Assembly (NCBI GenBank): GCA_028681035.1
Contig: JAQUJJ010000157.1
Span: 1-7,745, forward strand
Origin: Candidatus Cloacimonadota bacterium
Lineage (GTDB): Bacteria; Cloacimonadota; Cloacimonadia; Cloacimonadales; Cloacimonadaceae
Direction of reading: 5' to 3'
DNA length: 7,745 nt
The notes below the pieces were generated by a model, which had not been told where the DNA came from, searched no databases, and worked only from the letters and a program-made list of their open reading frames with translations. Positions 1 through 7,352 of the stretch are shown piece by piece. A program made the translations under genes and the position numbers. Position 1 is the stretch's first letter. Every line of letters starts with the position of its first letter.

Positions 1-448
1 GCATTTCACGGGCTATCAGACAGGCTTCGATGGTTTTACCGATACCGACATCATCCGCGATCAATAAACGCACAGGATCAAGCTTTAGTGCCATCATGAG
101 CGGAACTAACTGGTAAGGTCTGGGATCAACTGCCAGCCTACCAAAGCTGCGGAAGGGTCCGGCACTGTTGCGGAAACCCAGTCTTAGGGCATCCCTCAGC
201 AGTTTGCAGGATTGATAGTCCCCTAATTGAGCTGGGTCTGGCAGATTGAAAGTAGCAGGCCTGACAGCTTCCAAAGAAGTGAGAATTCCTGTAATCTCAT
301 CATCACTACCACCCAAGGGTTTCACTATTAGCAAACCATCTGTAGAATCAGGCAATACGACCCATTCTCTGCCACGGGTGTTGACGAGGGAGCCAATGGG
401 GTATTTCATGATATCTTCCGATGTGCTTTGGTGTTGTTGATTTATCAT
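1..448 (-). CDS. drmD: DrmD-like SNF2-family helicase, N-terminal part (cut by window edge)
   Basis: The first 149 residues are visible; the gene continues past base 1. Seen: a short N-terminal domain with [15 protein letters not shown] (19-33) and [11 protein letters not shown] (45-55), a Q-motif-like RPYQL (110-114), then ADDVGIGKT (131-139), the Walker A of SNF2-type SF2 ATPases. From memory of the family, the GREWVVLP and LGGS-DEITGI blocks followed by this Walker A are characteristic of DrmD, the SNF2-like helicase of class 1 DISARM phage-defence systems. It should be an ATP-driven translocase acting on DNA in the cytoplasm. The first ATG (448) has a weak TTGGA about 8 bases upstream. 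A second ATG at 409 (residue 14, MKYPIGS) has GGAAG 5 bases upstream and would begin right at the conserved domain, so it may be the true start. The gene follows its neighbour by 41 bp on the same strand. The symbol is a family assignment; the ATPase core beyond Walker A is unseen. Confidence 0.72.
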   Translation of the reverse strand, partial: MINQQHQSTSEDIMKYPIGSLVNTRGREWVVLPDSTDGLLIVKPLGGSDDEITGILTSLEAVRPATFNLPDPAQLGDYQSCKLLRDALRLGFRNSAGPFRSFGRLAVDPRPYQLVPLMMALKLDPVRLLIADDVGIGKTIEACLIAREM

Positions 449-489
449 ATTTTATTCCAATGTTATACGGAGCTTACATTCCATTCATC

Positions 490-1188
490 TTAGAAACGGG
501 TAATCAGCCAACCATTGACTGATTGCTTATTCTGTGTTTTATGCATTGTATTGTAATCAATTTGAAAATGCGCATCCGAATTTACTAACTGAATGGGATT
601 TAGTGTTTGTGAGATCATGAAACGCTTGTCAACCACTAAAAAGACGAAAAAAATCTGCTTCAGAGGGATTAGGTTATAGTCGCCAGTGTTAGTCAGAGTT
701 TCTAAGGAATTAGAGAATTTGTTTAACAGCTCTTTAAAAGTTGCGCTGTTACAATTTTGCAGCACGTGAAACCAAGCACCGATATGGTTGTCTTGTATCA
801 ATTTATCTATATCTTTTTTTATACTATCTGGAGGGGCATTGTGAGCTTTGAATTCCATATCTGCTACTCGGTCGAATTTATCATTTACTCTTTCATACAG
901 AGATACATCAAATCTCGCAGACATGGGTGTGGTGCCTCTCCCCATGTGGGTTGCACCAGTAGGAGTCTCAACCGAGAAATACAATTCAGTATCAGTAATC
1001 TGGTAATTCTGGATTGCATTGATGCTTGCTACCCTAAATTCCTGTTCGCTTAATCGATAGGTTTCGTCGCGTTTTTGGGGTATGATTAGACGACTGCTTG
1101 GTTTCTGTTCATTCATCCCGATCAATTCTAAGGATGCCATCTTGCCTATATCATACATATAAGCCAATAGAATATTTGTGCTTATCAT
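490..1188 (-). CDS. Unrecognised 232-aa protein with a plausible PD-(D/E)XK nuclease core
   Basis: I do not recognise the family. The order of segments fits a PD-(D/E)XK nuclease fold: a helix with acidic residues (SEQEF, E48/E50), a strand (YFSVETP, 70-76), a strand carrying D94 (RFDVSLYE), a strand carrying E112-x-K114 (VADMEFKAHN), a helix (IKKDIDKLIQD, 123-133) and a strand (GAWFHVLQN, 137-145). D94 and E112/K114 would be the catalytic set. This is a pattern read by eye, not a database match. The C-terminal third (about 150-232) is featureless to me. There is no signal peptide and no clear membrane helix. The start is well supported: AAGGAG sits 5-6 bases before the ATG, just after the stop codon of the preceding gene (11-bp gap), so translation is probably coupled. 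Sampled GC is low (19/60 at 541-600) compared with the helicases. It could be a nuclease effector or a DNA-recognition subunit of the operon; a non-enzymatic protein is not excluded. Confidence 0.8.
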   Translation of the reverse strand: MISTNILLAYMYDIGKMASLELIGMNEQKPSSRLIIPQKRDETYRLSEQEFRVASINAIQNYQITDTELYFSVETPTGATHMGRGTTPMSARFDVSLYERVNDKFDRVADMEFKAHNAPPDSIKKDIDKLIQDNHIGAWFHVLQNCNSATFKELLNKFSNSLETLTNTGDYNLIPLKQIFFVFLVVDKRFMISQTLNPIQLVNSDAHFQIDYNTMHKTQNKQSVNGWLITRF

Positions 1189-1199
1189 GATTTCTCCTT

Positions 1200-1943
1200 T
1201 TATGCCTGTGCTAAGAACAGTATTTTTACAAAATCTATCAAATCTATCAGATCGTCGACTACTTGTTCTTGGTGTTTAGAGGATCTGTCAATCGAAGAGA
1301 TATCTACTTTTATCTCATTACTCGCTGGGAGGAAAGATATCCCATTTATCCTACTGGAATATTCAGCTCTAATGCAATTAGTCATAGCATCGACAATCGG
1401 TTTTACGCTGGTATTCCCTTTTTCCGGCTTGAGAAAAACCTTTGAACTATCAGTAAAATAGAACCTGAAACTATTATACCCTTCTTCTGTTCTTTCAAAG
1501 GGCAATTTAATGAATACAGCCTTCGTATTTGAGTCTGCATCAGCAGCATGGAATCTCCTTATCAAATTTGTATGATCAGCCACCATTTTATAACAGCGAT
1601 AGCGGTCTTTAGCTGTTCCGTTTTCAGATCCAGGTCCTGGAATACATTTTGGTTCAATTAGGTACTTGTTTTTATCCGCCCAATCTTGTAGCTTCTCTTC
1701 AAAAACATCATGAAATTCTCTTACTTGCTTTTTCGAAAAATATATCCTGTTTGCCAGCCAGTAGATTCCAACCGAGATACTCAACCCCATGATATCCTTC
1801 ACCGCATCGAGGACATTATTTACTGAAAATCCTCTAAAGAACATGCTGCATATAATCGCCATCGCTCCTACTAATCCCAGGATAGTTGCGATATTATCCG
1901 GATTACTGAGGAATTTTTGCTTACTTTGGGTTTCTTTAGCCAT
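1200..1943 (-). CDS. Predicted membrane protein, two N-terminal helices plus a soluble domain, unknown function
   Basis: A 247-residue protein that I do not recognise. Residues about 18-36 (IATILGLVGAMAIICSMFF) and 50-69 form two hydrophobic segments separated by a short polar loop. This predicts a helical hairpin in the inner membrane with both termini on the same side. The basic stretch after the second helix (KKQVR, 71-75) suggests that side is the cytoplasm. A charged, probably helical linker follows (73-92), then a soluble domain of about 150 residues with no catalytic motif I can name. The start is firm: AAAGGAG lies 6-7 bases before the ATG. The next gene begins 11 bp after its stop, with its ribosome site in that gap. 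Two membrane helices joined to a soluble domain are common in effectors or sensors of defence operons, which is the best clue to its role here. Sampled GC is 30-40%, lower than the flanking helicases. Confidence 0.82.
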   Translation of the reverse strand: MAKETQSKQKFLSNPDNIATILGLVGAMAIICSMFFRGFSVNNVLDAVKDIMGLSISVGIYWLANRIYFSKKQVREFHDVFEEKLQDWADKNKYLIEPKCIPGPGSENGTAKDRYRCYKMVADHTNLIRRFHAADADSNTKAVFIKLPFERTEEGYNSFRFYFTDSSKVFLKPEKGNTSVKPIVDAMTNCIRAEYSSRINGISFLPASNEIKVDISSIDRSSKHQEQVVDDLIDLIDFVKILFLAQA

Positions 1944-1954
1944 CGTGTACTCCT

Positions 1955-2188
1955 TTATTGCCCTTCGATTTTGTTAAAAATTGCCGCTTGTTGTATCGGT
2001 AGAGATGATACTCTTTCAGGTTTATCGTATTGTATATGCACAGGAATGTGGCATTTTCTGTGCATATCAGCATCCATATGCATAGGAAACAGGGTTTTTC
2101 TATACATATCATTTAATCTTATAGGTAACGCGATTACTGGGTTTTGAGATTGTCGTGACAGCGTAACGACATTGACGTCTTGATACAT
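1955..2188 (-). CDS. Small hypothetical protein (77 aa), uncertain
   Basis: An open frame that fills the space between the large helicase and the membrane protein on the same strand. I do not recognise the product. The chosen ATG (2188) has AAGG 8 bases upstream, overlapping the helicase stop codon. An in-frame ATG at 2194 and a TTG at 2212 are alternatives, the latter overlapping the helicase end. The protein has no membrane helix. Its middle is rich in Met and His (FPMHMDADMHRKCHIPVHI), where PMHM and PVHI are spaced 14 residues apart. This reflects an inverted and direct DNA repeat in the same place, so the peptide sequence may be a by-product of a structured DNA or RNA element. For a gene: operon position, 10-bp spacing from the helicase, and a stop lying just before the next gene's ribosome site. 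Against: short length, no known family, and the repeat. Confidence 0.42.
   Translation of the reverse strand: MYQDVNVVTLSRQSQNPVIALPIRLNDMYRKTLFPMHMDADMHRKCHIPVHIQYDKPERVSSLPIQQAAIFNKIEGQ
2034..2067. repeat. Strong inverted repeat (hairpin) with an extra direct copy of one arm
   Basis: The arms ATATGCACAG (2034-2043) and CTGTGCATAT (2058-2067) are perfect 10-bp reverse complements. Inside them AATG (2045-2048) and CATT (2052-2055) also pair around a 3-base loop, so nearly the whole 34 bases can fold. The left arm recurs at 2076-2088 as ATATGCATAGGAA against ATATGCACAGGAA at 2034-2046 (12 of 13 identical, period 42 bp). It lies in the doubtful small ORF, 91-124 bp upstream of the membrane-protein start. 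No T run follows on either strand, so it does not look like a simple intrinsic terminator. An mRNA processing or stability hairpin or a protein-binding site are options. Confidence 0.6.
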
Positions 2189-2198
2189 ATTCATAGCC

Positions 2199-5100
2199 TT
2201 ACTTCTCTCCAAAGATGTTGGCGTAATTTGAGATTATGGATTGCCAGTCTCCATCGTAGCGGAATCTGATTACGTGCCAGCCCAGGTCGTCCAGGCTATC
2301 TGCTATTACTTTGTCTTTGGCTCGTTGATCAGCAGTGTCGTGAACGGGACCGTCTATGTAAATAGCAGTGTATTTGTCTTGATAGCTAAAATCAGGTCGG
2401 GTGTGGCACTCTTCGATCAGTTGTTGAGCAGTCGTAGGAAGGATGTAGCCATTGTTATAGATATAATCCAGCCATTTAGTCTCCAGCGTAGAACCTGCCA
2501 GCTTTTTGAGCCTGGCATAATGCTCCACTCGTGAAAAACCACTTGAGGAGCGGGAAAGATCGGCGACCAGTAGCGTGATCAGGATATCTATAATCGCTTT
2601 CCTATCCAGCAAAGCGTGGTCTGTTTGATTTCTATAGCACAGCAGGCAATCATAGCAGGCAGCTTCGCAATCCTCTTTCGAGTTTTTTGCTCGTTTCAGA
2701 TCTTCAAAACTATCGCTATCGTAGTGGCACAATTCAATGGCTGCTTTGATCACGCGTTTGAAGTTACCGGCATCCAAAACCTGTTTCAATACCCCTGCTC
2801 CCCCTTCTGTGGATTCATAAAAGAGAATCGATTTACGATTGTCTTTGGAGGGTAGAGGTTCCACCGAAAGCTCGCTATCTTCCAGCTCAAACACTTGCTG
2901 GATCGCATTCTTGAGCGCTGCCTGCAGAGAGGCGATGATCGCATTACTAATGTCTATTTTGGGTTCAAAAAGCAGGCAGTTTTTGGTATCACTCACATAG
3001 GGTCTCACCAGTATTTTGTTCCTACTCATCGGCGAATCGTCATCGGCATCATCGTCTCCGGGACGTTTATCCCAGTATCCACGTTCAGTATCCAGCCAAA
3101 AGCCTTCAGGTTCACTTGTCCTGCGTTTACGATAGCCCATGTTGATGCGCCAGAGAGTGGCAGAGTCTCCATAGGTGAGCTTGGCGATGAGTTCATCCCC
3201 ATGGCTTAGTTCTGCCTTGATACAAGCCAGATTGCCATTTCTGGTGGCAAAACGCATGGTTGTGCGCACATCAAAGCCCAGCCTTAATCGCTCTTCCTCA
3301 TCGCAATTGATCTGATCCCGACGCTTGGCAACCACATTCTGCAATCTGAACAGATTGGGAATGGGAGCATCAAGCTGGCTCTTGCAATTGTCGCAGACGC
3401 TATCCAGTTTATCCAAACACAAGTAACCGCATTCAGGGCAGAGTTTGGCTTCATTGGTAACTATGCCATCTGGATTATCCTGAGCTGGCATGATTACCTG
3501 GTTGATAATGTAGCGAGAGCCTTCATGGTAAACAAAGGAGCGGGGGCCAAATTCTGTGATCGCCAGGAAGCGGGGACGAGAGACATACTCATCCCTGCCA
3601 CTTTTCACCCTGCGCCCCGGAATGAAGGCAGAGAGAGGTAAACGCGGGAAGTTGTAACCTGGTAAAAAACCCTCGCTGGCAAAATAACGATAACTATAGA
3701 AATCTGATTGTGTGGAACTTTTTGCACTGGTAAGAATATCTAATTGCGATTCAGCTTCCAGGCGAAGCCTTTGAGCTTGTTTCTTATCCCGGTCAGGACG
3801 GCTGGCATCATTTCTGATCTTATTCTGGATATCTTGTTGTTTAAGGGCTGCCTTATACAGTGCACGCCAACGCTCACAGGCTTGCTCAAAATGCTGAGGG
3901 ATCTGGTTAAACACATCACTGAGCCAATCTGAAGTGTACCATACTGAATTATCCAGATACTGGGTAATGGTATAAATAATCTGCTCTGCCCTTTTCTGGG
4001 CACGTGATCTGATCCCCATGTCGTTTAGAGTGCTAAGTACCGAAGGCAATAGTTCCAGGCTTGGTGGCTGTCCGGAGGCATCAATAAGCTCTGTTAAAGC
4101 ACTACCCAGTTTTAACTTGGCTTCTGAAAGCCAAATGGCATTAACGTGGGAGTGGAGCATATCCTCATTGGCTATATCTATCTGAGGAGTTGCAACAGCT
4201 CCAGAGACCATATTCTGGGGTCGCTTAAAGAAATATTGATCATGCGGGCTACCCGTGGAACAATAGCTGAAAATCAGGGCAGGTTGTCCGCTGCGTCCAG
4301 CTCTGCCACTGCGCTGAGCATAGTTGGCAGGAGTGGGAGGAATATTGCGCATATTCACAACGTTAAGCTGTGAGATGTCGATTCCAAGTTCCATAGTGGG
4401 TGAGCAATACAGGATAGGCAGGCTTCCTTTGCGAAAATCTTCTTCCCGATGCTCACGTTCATCATAGGAAACTTGGGCAGTATGTTCTCTGGATTCCAGA
4501 CCCATGGTAGACAGGGCAACTATCTGATAAAACTCTTTGAAGAACTGATTTACAGGTTCACCCTCCAAGGATTCAGAAGGTTGGCGAATGGGATCATAAT
4601 AGCCTTGGGTGCCATCACCTGCTTTCCACACTATCGCATCAGCTACCAATTGATATCCGGGGAGACCATCTTTGTCTTGTGTAACGCTTTCTATTAAACC
4701 ATAGCTTTCCAAGCCTGAGAGAAGGTTCTCTATTATAGTCTGAGTCTCTTCAAGGTTTATAGGGGATTGATATGCTGTAAACGTGTTGGATCGTCTCAGA
4801 TATTGAGCAAAACCGCTGCGAGTTGACAAGAAAACGTCGTTAGTATCATCTTTGCCCGCTTTACGTGAGCGGGGATAGAGTACTGCGGCATAAATCAGAT
4901 TGCGAGGCAATTCATTCTCATCAAAGCCCCAAGGTGGAATCAAGCGTTGCTGGCTTTGCTGCACTATTTGCTCTTGATCTTGGGGATTCAAATACGATAC
5001 TTTTATGGCAAGTCCCCGTCTCATCCAATCTAAGAGGATCTTGAGAATAGACAATCTGGTCTGTTGATTAGACTCAGCTAATGCAGGATGGCTGGTTGAC

Positions 5101-7352
5101 CACTGTTCCTGATCCGCAGCCAGTTCCTGTATAGACAGATAATCTATCTCGAGTAGGCCAGTCTGTTCCAGATTAGGTGCTGTAATTCTCCAACCACGTC
5201 TTAGGTCTCGATACAGGTAATAGCCCAGAACGTTACGAAAAGCTCTTTCTGTTTCTATCTTAGCCATGCCTTTCAAAGCCGTAGGATTGGAGCTATACTC
5301 TTCGTAAGGAAGATTCAGGTTGTTAAAGACTACTTGCGGTAGTTCGCTATGCCTGATGCCTTCGTTGCCACTATTGGCCAGAGCCCGATACAAGGCACCC
5401 CGCATTACTCCAACTTGGACAAAGTCATTAAAATGTCCTGCCTGAAGCGATGCATCCTGGCGATTATCGGTAAAACTGAGCAGTTTTTTGGCTTTGTCCG
5501 CTACATCCATCCCGCGCAAATGACGCACTGCTGACAAGGAAAGAATGGTGGTGGCAGTACTGCGACCTTCGGTGCCCAAAGCAGAGAGTTTGGCGAAATC
5601 ACTGCGTTGGTTGGGAGCAAACGATACACCACATCCAGGGCAGTAACGAAAAGGAGCACTTAGAAAGAGAAAGCGTCTGCCGACCTGGGATTCCAATCCA
5701 TTAGGAGCGACAAGCACGGGTTTCGGCAAATACTCTTTACGATTACTGAGCACTTTGCCATTTTGATCTTTCCATTCCGTGGGGAATTCTTCTATAATCT
5801 GCTCATCCGTGATGCCCATTGGGTCATATAGAAAACCGGCTTCCTGATCCTCATCAACTAACAGGTCATTCAATTCTCTGGGGTAATATCCGTGCACTTC
5901 CTGCTCTTCATCCAGGCTGCGCAAAACGGTATAGAACTCTTGGCCACAATGTCTGCAAAAGGATAGTGGCAATAGGATTTTGGATTTATTGCTACCCGGA
6001 ACATAAAGCTGTCTTTGTATTGTGAGGTGTTTAATGTCCGGTTCATCCAGCGATGCATAAACAGTATCACCTCGGCTGATGAATAGATGCAAGCGAAAGG
6101 CAAAAACGGGAAATCCATTGGCAGGGTTGATGCACTGGTAACCGAGCATCAGGATATGCTGAATGGCCTTTGTACAAGTTACGATATCCAATCCTGTTAA
6201 AACACTCAGTTCACTTGCTCCACCCTTTTCTCCAGTGATGCACTTGGGAGTGGAGCGGATCAAACGGCCTGTATCCTGCTCTGTGCTGAGTCCGAAAGTT
6301 GTTTCAATCCATGAAGCCAAGTGGTTGTTTTGGATCTGCTCAAAGCTGATCTCAGACATTGATAAAGTATCTTGAATGCTCTGTATTAGAGCTGTCGCAT
6401 ATTCAGATTGCTGGAAATTGTATTCCACCGTCACTCTTTGCAGTGATTCGGCAATAACGTTTTCAGGAAAAACAGGGCTGCCAAAGAGTAGGGAAGCGAC
6501 TCGGGATATCTCCTGATTTTGAGTGGCAAGATCACCACTGCTGGACATGGTTGCCGAGGTTCCCACACAGATGATATCCTTAGCTTTCGTTGCTTCTTTA
6601 GTTCTGCGGATCAGCATTGCAACATCGGCTCCTTGCCTACCACGATAGGTGTGCAACTCATCCAAGACCAAGAACTTCAAGTTACTGCAAGCCTTCACCA
6701 ATGGAGCTTCATCAGGACGTGTCAGGATCAGCTCCAACATCACATAATTAGTAAGGATGATGTCCGGAGGGTTAGTGCAAATCTCTTGTTTCTGTTCTGT
6801 AGATTCCTGTCCTGTATATCGCTTGAAGGTGACTGGTCGATCTGAGCCCGGAAAGCCAAAATCGATGAACTTCTCCAGTTCCTTTTCCTGACTATTGGCA
6901 AGAGCATTCATAGGATAGACAATGATGGCTTTGATGCCTTTTCCACTGCCGGTTTTGAGGATATGATTGACGATGGGGATGATGTATGCCAAACTCTTGC
7001 CTGAGCCGGTTCCTGTTGTGAGCACATAGTTGAAGTTTTTATCAGCTTGCTTGATGGCTTCTGCTTGATGCCTATAAAGTTGCATTGCTTTGCCGAGATC
7101 TGTCTTAGCATTCTTGATGCGGAATATCTTTGCACAATCGGGGTGTAAGATACCTTGCGATATCAATTGCTCAATCTGTTCGCCAAGTACGAAAAATGGA
7201 CTTATCTGCAGAAGTGGGTCTGGCCACAGCAGTCCAGCATTAAGCTCATCAGACACGATTCTTTTGATTGCTTCATCTTTGATAGTGATGAAGCCTTTCA
7301 CAAAAGAGCTGTAGTCACTTATAAGTTTATCTTTCAGCTCAAATACATTCAT
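2199..7352 (-). CDS. Giant SF2 helicase with MZB/DUF1998 zinc region and C-terminal Vsr-like nuclease domain
   Basis: An intact 1717-residue protein. Helicase lobe 1: LYRHQ (92-96), Walker A TGTGSGKS (113-120), YPMNAL (146-151), TNYVMLE (201-207), DELH (231-234), SAT (266-268). Lobe 2: FTDNRQDAS (627-635), SPTMELGID (984-992), QRSGRAGRSG (1013-1022). Between them lies a large insertion with two CxxC pairs (466/469, 571/574). A charged helical stretch covers about 1160-1210, then a zinc-ribbon-like set C1305/1308/1320/1323 and an acidic run (1433-1439). STEGGAGVL (1514-1522) and C1562/1566/1569/1572 mark the MZB/DUF1998 region known from MrfA/YprA, DruE and the DISARM proteins. The C-terminus has RPDF (1652-1655), YIDGPVHD (1665-1672) and KDK...LGWHVIRFR, matching the order in Vsr-type nucleases. 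The likely role is an ATP-driven DNA translocase with an attached nuclease, acting on invading DNA in the cytoplasm. AGGAAGG lies 7 bases before the ATG. First gene of the operon. DruE-like and fused DrmA/DrmB-like are both possible; I leave the symbol blank. Confidence 0.93.
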   Translation of the reverse strand: MNVFELKDKLISDYSSFVKGFITIKDEAIKRIVSDELNAGLLWPDPLLQISPFFVLGEQIEQLISQGILHPDCAKIFRIKNAKTDLGKAMQLYRHQAEAIKQADKNFNYVLTTGTGSGKSLAYIIPIVNHILKTGSGKGIKAIIVYPMNALANSQEKELEKFIDFGFPGSDRPVTFKRYTGQESTEQKQEICTNPPDIILTNYVMLELILTRPDEAPLVKACSNLKFLVLDELHTYRGRQGADVAMLIRRTKEATKAKDIICVGTSATMSSSGDLATQNQEISRVASLLFGSPVFPENVIAESLQRVTVEYNFQQSEYATALIQSIQDTLSMSEISFEQIQNNHLASWIETTFGLSTEQDTGRLIRSTPKCITGEKGGASELSVLTGLDIVTCTKAIQHILMLGYQCINPANGFPVFAFRLHLFISRGDTVYASLDEPDIKHLTIQRQLYVPGSNKSKILLPLSFCRHCGQEFYTVLRSLDEEQEVHGYYPRELNDLLVDEDQEAGFLYDPMGITDEQIIEEFPTEWKDQNGKVLSNRKEYLPKPVLVAPNGLESQVGRRFLFLSAPFRYCPGCGVSFAPNQRSDFAKLSALGTEGRSTATTILSLSAVRHLRGMDVADKAKKLLSFTDNRQDASLQAGHFNDFVQVGVMRGALYRALANSGNEGIRHSELPQVVFNNLNLPYEEYSSNPTALKGMAKIETERAFRNVLGYYLYRDLRRGWRITAPNLEQTGLLEIDYLSIQELAADQEQWSTSHPALAESNQQTRLSILKILLDWMRRGLAIKVSYLNPQDQEQIVQQSQQRLIPPWGFDENELPRNLIYAAVLYPRSRKAGKDDTNDVFLSTRSGFAQYLRRSNTFTAYQSPINLEETQTIIENLLSGLESYGLIESVTQDKDGLPGYQLVADAIVWKAGDGTQGYYDPIRQPSESLEGEPVNQFFKEFYQIVALSTMGLESREHTAQVSYDEREHREEDFRKGSLPILYCSPTMELGIDISQLNVVNMRNIPPTPANYAQRSGRAGRSGQPALIFSYCSTGSPHDQYFFKRPQNMVSGAVATPQIDIANEDMLHSHVNAIWLSEAKLKLGSALTELIDASGQPPSLELLPSVLSTLNDMGIRSRAQKRAEQIIYTITQYLDNSVWYTSDWLSDVFNQIPQHFEQACERWRALYKAALKQQDIQNKIRNDASRPDRDKKQAQRLRLEAESQLDILTSAKSSTQSDFYSYRYFASEGFLPGYNFPRLPLSAFIPGRRVKSGRDEYVSRPRFLAITEFGPRSFVYHEGSRYIINQVIMPAQDNPDGIVTNEAKLCPECGYLCLDKLDSVCDNCKSQLDAPIPNLFRLQNVVAKRRDQINCDEEERLRLGFDVRTTMRFATRNGNLACIKAELSHGDELIAKLTYGDSATLWRINMGYRKRRTSEPEGFWLDTERGYWDKRPGDDDADDDSPMSRNKILVRPYVSDTKNCLLFEPKIDISNAIIASLQAALKNAIQQVFELEDSELSVEPLPSKDNRKSILFYESTEGGAGVLKQVLDAGNFKRVIKAAIELCHYDSDSFEDLKRAKNSKEDCEAACYDCLLCYRNQTDHALLDRKAIIDILITLLVADLSRSSSGFSRVEHYARLKKLAGSTLETKWLDYIYNNGYILPTTAQQLIEECHTRPDFSYQDKYTAIYIDGPVHDTADQRAKDKVIADSLDDLGWHVIRFRYDGDWQSIISNYANIFGEK

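Noticed and set aside
246..440. Plus-strand frame of 64 codons
   Set aside because: It lies opposite the SNF2 helicase frame, whose motifs are clear.
2241..3209. Three plus-strand frames opposite the helicase C-terminus (2241-2534, 2616-2855, 2895-3209)
   Set aside because: They are opposite a frame with strong zinc-region and Vsr-like motifs and show no domains of their own.
3740..4003. Minus-strand frame of 87 codons inside the helicase gene
   Set aside because: It is an alternative frame within an intact 1717-codon gene, with no ribosome site or domain noticed.
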